DNA from: Leptothoe spongobia TAU-MAC 1115
GTDB taxonomy: Bacteria; Cyanobacteriota; Cyanobacteriia; Phormidesmidales; Phormidesmidaceae
Direction of reading: 5' to 3'
DNA: 64,000 nucleotides
Assembly (NCBI RefSeq): GCF_018739885.1
Contig: NZ_JADOES010000003.1
Coordinates: forward strand, 1-64,000
Numbering within the stretch: position 1 is the first letter of the stretch; every line of letters begins with the position of its first letter. Shown here piece by piece: positions 61,272-64,000 of this stretch. A model generated the notes under the pieces. It was not told where the DNA came from, searched no databases, and saw only the letters and a program-made list of their open reading frames with translations. The position numbers and the translations under genes are program-made.

Positions 61272-62219
61272 TTAAGTCCCTATCTCATGCATTGCTGCCA
61301 AAATCTGTGCTGATACAAATGGCAGAATATCTTCGTTATTACTATGGTCAGGGCCCTCAGTAAACACAATCAGTAAATAAGGATGTGCCCCATCCGCCTC
61401 AATGTAAGCTGCATCATGGCGTACCTTGCTAGTCAGACCGGCCTTTGACCATACCTGGGTCTCCATCGGCACACCAGCTCCCAAAAAGCCCGTCACTTGA
61501 TTTTCTGGATCAGCCGCTAATACTTTAGGCTCCAGGTCTCTGGTCATAAACCGCATCATAGTTTGGGAGCGAGCCGCATTTACAGCCACACCACCGACAA
61601 TGCTATGGAGCAAACGGGCTGAAGCCTCAGTGGTTAGCATATTGCGGTTTTCATAGCCCTCTCCGAGATAGGCGCGCTCGCGACCATAGGGGCCATCGCA
61701 CCAGGTTTTTTGGTTGGCATTTACAGTGGCCAGTTCCGGCCACTGCAGGCTTTGTAGATAGCGATTGACTATATTCCGCTGCTGCTTCCAGGTTTCAAAG
61801 GGGCCAGCGGGCAACTCAGGACCGCTAGTCGTCCCCGTGAGCACATCCATGACATAGCCAGTGGCATCATTGCTAGAGTCGACAATCATGTCTCGGATAG
61901 CCCGCTCTAGTTCTGGACTGGTCTGGGTCATACCCCGCTCTATCCATTCATAGATGGCGACCAGGTAAAAGAGCTTGATCACACTGGCTGGATAGATGCG
62001 TTCTACACCGCGATAGCTGGCTCCTTTTGGCTGCTGTTTCCAGAAATCATCGGTACTCAAAGCTCCCCCTGTATTAACGATGTAGGGCTGTTCATACGCT
62101 AGCCAGGTAACGGCAATCTGGTTTTGCGCCAGGGTGGGAAAGCGAGCCCAGGTGAGGTCAAGGACCTGGGTGAGCTTTTTCTGGAGGGCATCGTCGGTTT
62201 GGAAAAATTTAGCGGTCAT
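61272..62219 (-). CDS. Class A beta-lactamase-like serine hydrolase
   Basis: 315 residues. The SxxK motif is in YPASVIKLFYLVAIY, an SxN-type motif in IVDSSNDATGYVMD, and a KTG-equivalent region near VWSKAGLTSKVRHDAAYIEA. No signal peptide is seen. It belongs to the serine hydrolase/transpeptidase-like family and is not necessarily a drug-inactivating enzyme. Divergent or unknown substrate. Confidence 0.8.
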   Translation of the reverse strand: MTAKFFQTDDALQKKLTQVLDLTWARFPTLAQNQIAVTWLAYEQPYIVNTGGALSTDDFWKQQPKGASYRGVERIYPASVIKLFYLVAIYEWIERGMTQTSPELERAIRDMIVDSSNDATGYVMDVLTGTTSGPELPAGPFETWKQQRNIVNRYLQSLQWPELATVNANQKTWCDGPYGRERAYLGEGYENRNMLTTEASARLLHSIVGGVAVNAARSQTMMRFMTRDLEPKVLAADPENQVTGFLGAGVPMETQVWSKAGLTSKVRHDAAYIEADGAHPYLLIVFTEGPDHSNNEDILPFVSAQILAAMHEIGT

Positions 62220-62378
62220 AGGTGGGAGAAATATAGTGAGCGCACCCTGAACGAAGTCGCAGGGGACGCTGGTTAGGTCTTAGCTATTTCCGTTGGAAAC
62301 GCTTTGCGTTAGGCTTGCCCATGCCCGGAGAGCTATACGACTTCGCTCAGCTACCGGGCAGTGTTGGAGTTGCGTTAG

Positions 62379-62924
62379 TTACTCAAATCCTAAGCTAGTG
62401 CCTTTGCCTGCATGGGTTAGAGCTAGCTGTTCATACTTTTTTGCATGTTCGAGCAGGTCGTCAATTTCTTCGGTGGAGAGGGGGCGAAAAATCTTGCCAG
62501 GGACACCGACGACTAGAGAGCCGGGGGGGACGTCTTTGTTGACGACGGCTCCCGCTCCGACCATACTGCCTGCTCCGACACGGACGCCATTGAGAATAAT
62601 GGCACCGATGCCAATGAGACAACCGCGCTCAATGTGGGCGCTGTGGATGACGGCGCGGTGACCAATCGTGACGTAGTCTTCAAGCACCGTAGGCACATTA
62701 GGGTCACCATGGAGGATGGCACCATCTTGCACATTGCTATGGGCACCGATACGAATCACTTCTACATCACCACGGGCGACGGCACCGTACCAAATACTAG
62801 CTCCTTCATCGACTTGCACATTACCGATGACCGTCGCATTGGGGGCGATAAAGGCCGCTTGGGCAAGGTTTGGTGCAGGCCAAAAGCCTCCCGGTACAGT
62901 CAAAACAGGGGTAAGGTCTGACAC
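62379..62924 (-). CDS. Gamma-class carbonic anhydrase-like hexapeptide protein
   Basis: 181 residues with the left-handed beta-helix hexapeptide pattern (FIAPNATVIGNVQVDEGASI, IGAHSNVQDGAILHGDPNVP). The zinc-binding His set of gamma carbonic anhydrases lies in DGAILHGD, VTIGHRAVIHSAHIE. The C-terminus is helical (LSTEEIDDLLEHAKKYEQL). It is YrdA/CaiE-like. The length is normal. Confidence 0.88.
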   Translation of the reverse strand: MSDLTPVLTVPGGFWPAPNLAQAAFIAPNATVIGNVQVDEGASIWYGAVARGDVEVIRIGAHSNVQDGAILHGDPNVPTVLEDYVTIGHRAVIHSAHIERGCLIGIGAIILNGVRVGAGSMVGAGAVVNKDVPPGSLVVGVPGKIFRPLSTEEIDDLLEHAKKYEQLALTHAGKGTSLGFE

Positions 62925-63292
62925 AGTGTTACCTAAAAATCATTAAAGTACTGTAATTACTGGCTGGAGTGTTGGCATAGCTACATCTGTTTGATGCTGG
63001 CTAATAGGTAGCAAAATGGGCGTGAATATCCCTAAATCAGTAAATATCTTGACATTTTAGTGAGATTACTAGGGTTGACATCGGCAGGGGTAGAACTCTC
63101 TGGAATAATATACGTAGAGGTAAAAGTGCCCTAATTTTACCTCCCGTTATAATAAGGCGAGCGCAAGCCTAATTGGCCTCGTTGGCGCGGTGCTGTATTA
63201 TGCTCCCGCAGCGATGGTTTTTCATGGGCTCAACATAGGGGTGGTTGAGACAGGCCGATGCAGTTTGAGCGTCAACGTTTTAATAAACCCGC
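62925..63292. other. Divergent intergenic region
   Basis: About 370 bases between divergent genes. No tRNA or protein is recognised. Promoters for both flanks are expected here. Confidence 0.4.
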
Positions 63293-63802
63293 ATGATAAA
63301 TTCTGCTTCTCAGTATCCGTTTTATGGGCCAGAGATAAAATGCCCCCACTGTCGGCAGACGATTCCGGCACTTACACTCACTGATAGCTATCTCTGTACA
63401 CGTCATGGTGCGTTTGAGGTGAGTCTCGACACCCAGGATCTGGTGCATGTGCAGTCGGGGCGTCACTGGCGTCAGTGGGAGGGGGAATGGTACCGTCAGC
63501 ACACCCATCCTGACGGCATTCGATTTGAGATCCATGAAGCGCTTGATCGTCTCTATACCGAGGGGTATCGGGCCACACGGGTAATTATTGCAGAGCGATA
63601 TCGGCCCCTGGTGAAATCATATCTGGAGTATAGTGCGCCCTGGCGTGGTCAGGTGGATACAGGCACACCTAGACTTTACGGGTTACCGGTTGCATTTAGC
63701 CCTTCTTCCAAAGAGGTACCCCAGTGGGAAGTGATCAATTTTGATTTAGAAAAAGAGCCCGGTGTGCCTAATAACTATCGGTATTTGAAGTTCTTTGAGT
63801 AG
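63293..63802 (+). CDS. TIGR02652-type conserved cyanobacterial protein
   Basis: 169 residues. The N-terminal YPFYGPEIKCPHCRQTIPAL with two CxxC-like pairs (CPHC, YLCTRHG) suggests a small zinc site. Then come SGRHWRQWEGEWYRQHTHPD, GYRATRVIIAERYRPLVKSY and a C-terminal EVINFDLEKEPGVPNNYRYL. This combination is a conserved cyanobacterial family without known function. A VOC gene begins 26 bases after its stop. Confidence 0.72.
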   Translation: MINSASQYPFYGPEIKCPHCRQTIPALTLTDSYLCTRHGAFEVSLDTQDLVHVQSGRHWRQWEGEWYRQHTHPDGIRFEIHEALDRLYTEGYRATRVIIAERYRPLVKSYLEYSAPWRGQVDTGTPRLYGLPVAFSPSSKEVPQWEVINFDLEKEPGVPNNYRYLKFFE

Positions 63803-63828
63803 ATCGCAGGTTTAGCGATAGGACAACT

Positions 63829-64000
63829 ATGCACCATGCGTCGATTCGAACGGCGGATATTCATCGGGCGATGGCTTTTTATGAGCTGTTAGGGTTTGAG
63901 GTGGTAGAGCGGTTTACGGCTGGGATTACTCTAGCTTGCTGGATGGAAGGGCTAGATGGCCGGATTGAGTTAATGCAGGTACCGGAGCCACAGCCCGCAG
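63829..64000 (+). CDS. VOC (glyoxalase/bleomycin resistance) family protein, cut by window edge
   Basis: The first 57 codons are visible: MHHASIRTADIHRAMAFYEL, LGFEVVERFT and DGRIELMQVPEP. This is the beta-alpha-beta-beta-beta unit of VOC-fold metalloenzymes. ATG 63829 has AGGACA upstream. The rest lies outside the window. Confidence 0.75.
   Translation, partial: MHHASIRTADIHRAMAFYELLGFEVVERFTAGITLACWMEGLDGRIELMQVPEPQPA

Overview
The window reads as cyanobacterial chromosome. It carries psbA (D1 protein), psaK and psbY, a solanesyl-diphosphate synthase of the plastoquinone type, a beta- and a gamma-type carbonic anhydrase, and many GCGATCGC (HIP1-like) octamers. Several proteins are families I know mainly from cyanobacteria. 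The D1 sequence and overall gene style remind me of Acaryochloris, but that genus is a guess and nothing here proves it.

Layout. 1-3300: an accessory patch with a restriction-endonuclease-like protein (HsdR N-terminal type), two glycine-rich hydrophobic proteins, a Fic-family gene whose catalytic centre is deleted, and a cluster of TTACATATG palindromes. 3570-28912: mostly housekeeping. This includes a multi-pass membrane protein, DUF72, glutaredoxin, a tandem-duplicated terminator-ended intergenic unit, an acyltransferase, a Ser/Thr kinase fused to a degenerate VanY-like domain, a two-gene sodium:solute symporter, a formylglycine-generating-enzyme-like protein, an ABC exporter, RdgB, PsbY, an SDR, a ferredoxin-MBL protein, DUF58, an M16 peptidase pair, solanesyl-PP synthase, a PfkB kinase, a CYTH protein, carbonic anhydrase and RNase HI. 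29412-31464: psbA, a HIT protein and a hypothetical gene. 31640-42830: a genomic island set into the comM (YifB) locus. 42830-55480: complete comM, roadblock and DUF4388 proteins, SRP RNA (ffs), a phasin-like protein, thiD, ftsZ, ftsQ, psaK, a thioredoxin-like protein and a UvrD/PcrA-type helicase. 55573-64000: a YHYH protein, a decayed patch (Uma2 fragment, RAYT relic, IS110 transposase, two orphan small genes), a RecQ-like helicase, a class A beta-lactamase-like hydrolase, gamma carbonic anhydrase, a TIGR02652-like protein and the start of a VOC protein.

The most interesting structure is the comM island. The start of comM occurs three times (31669, about 42039, 42830). Each copy is preceded by an inverted repeat CTACA-N6-TGTAG whose 6-base centre differs at every copy. 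Next to the middle copy lie a truncated Tn554 TnpB-like tyrosine recombinase and an intact TnpC/DUF6262-like gene. Inverted arms around a variable 6-bp core is the organisation expected of a Tn554-type site-specific transposon, here apparently aimed at the ribosome-binding region of comM. The cargo is mostly unrecognised: an NfeD-like protein with a helical partner behind a perfect 24-bp palindrome, AT-rich small and multi-pass membrane proteins, a 38-codon ORF whose start codon sits in a hairpin, tRNA-like elements, and an antirepressor/winged-helix gene pair.

All functional statements come from reading motifs by eye. No database search was possible.
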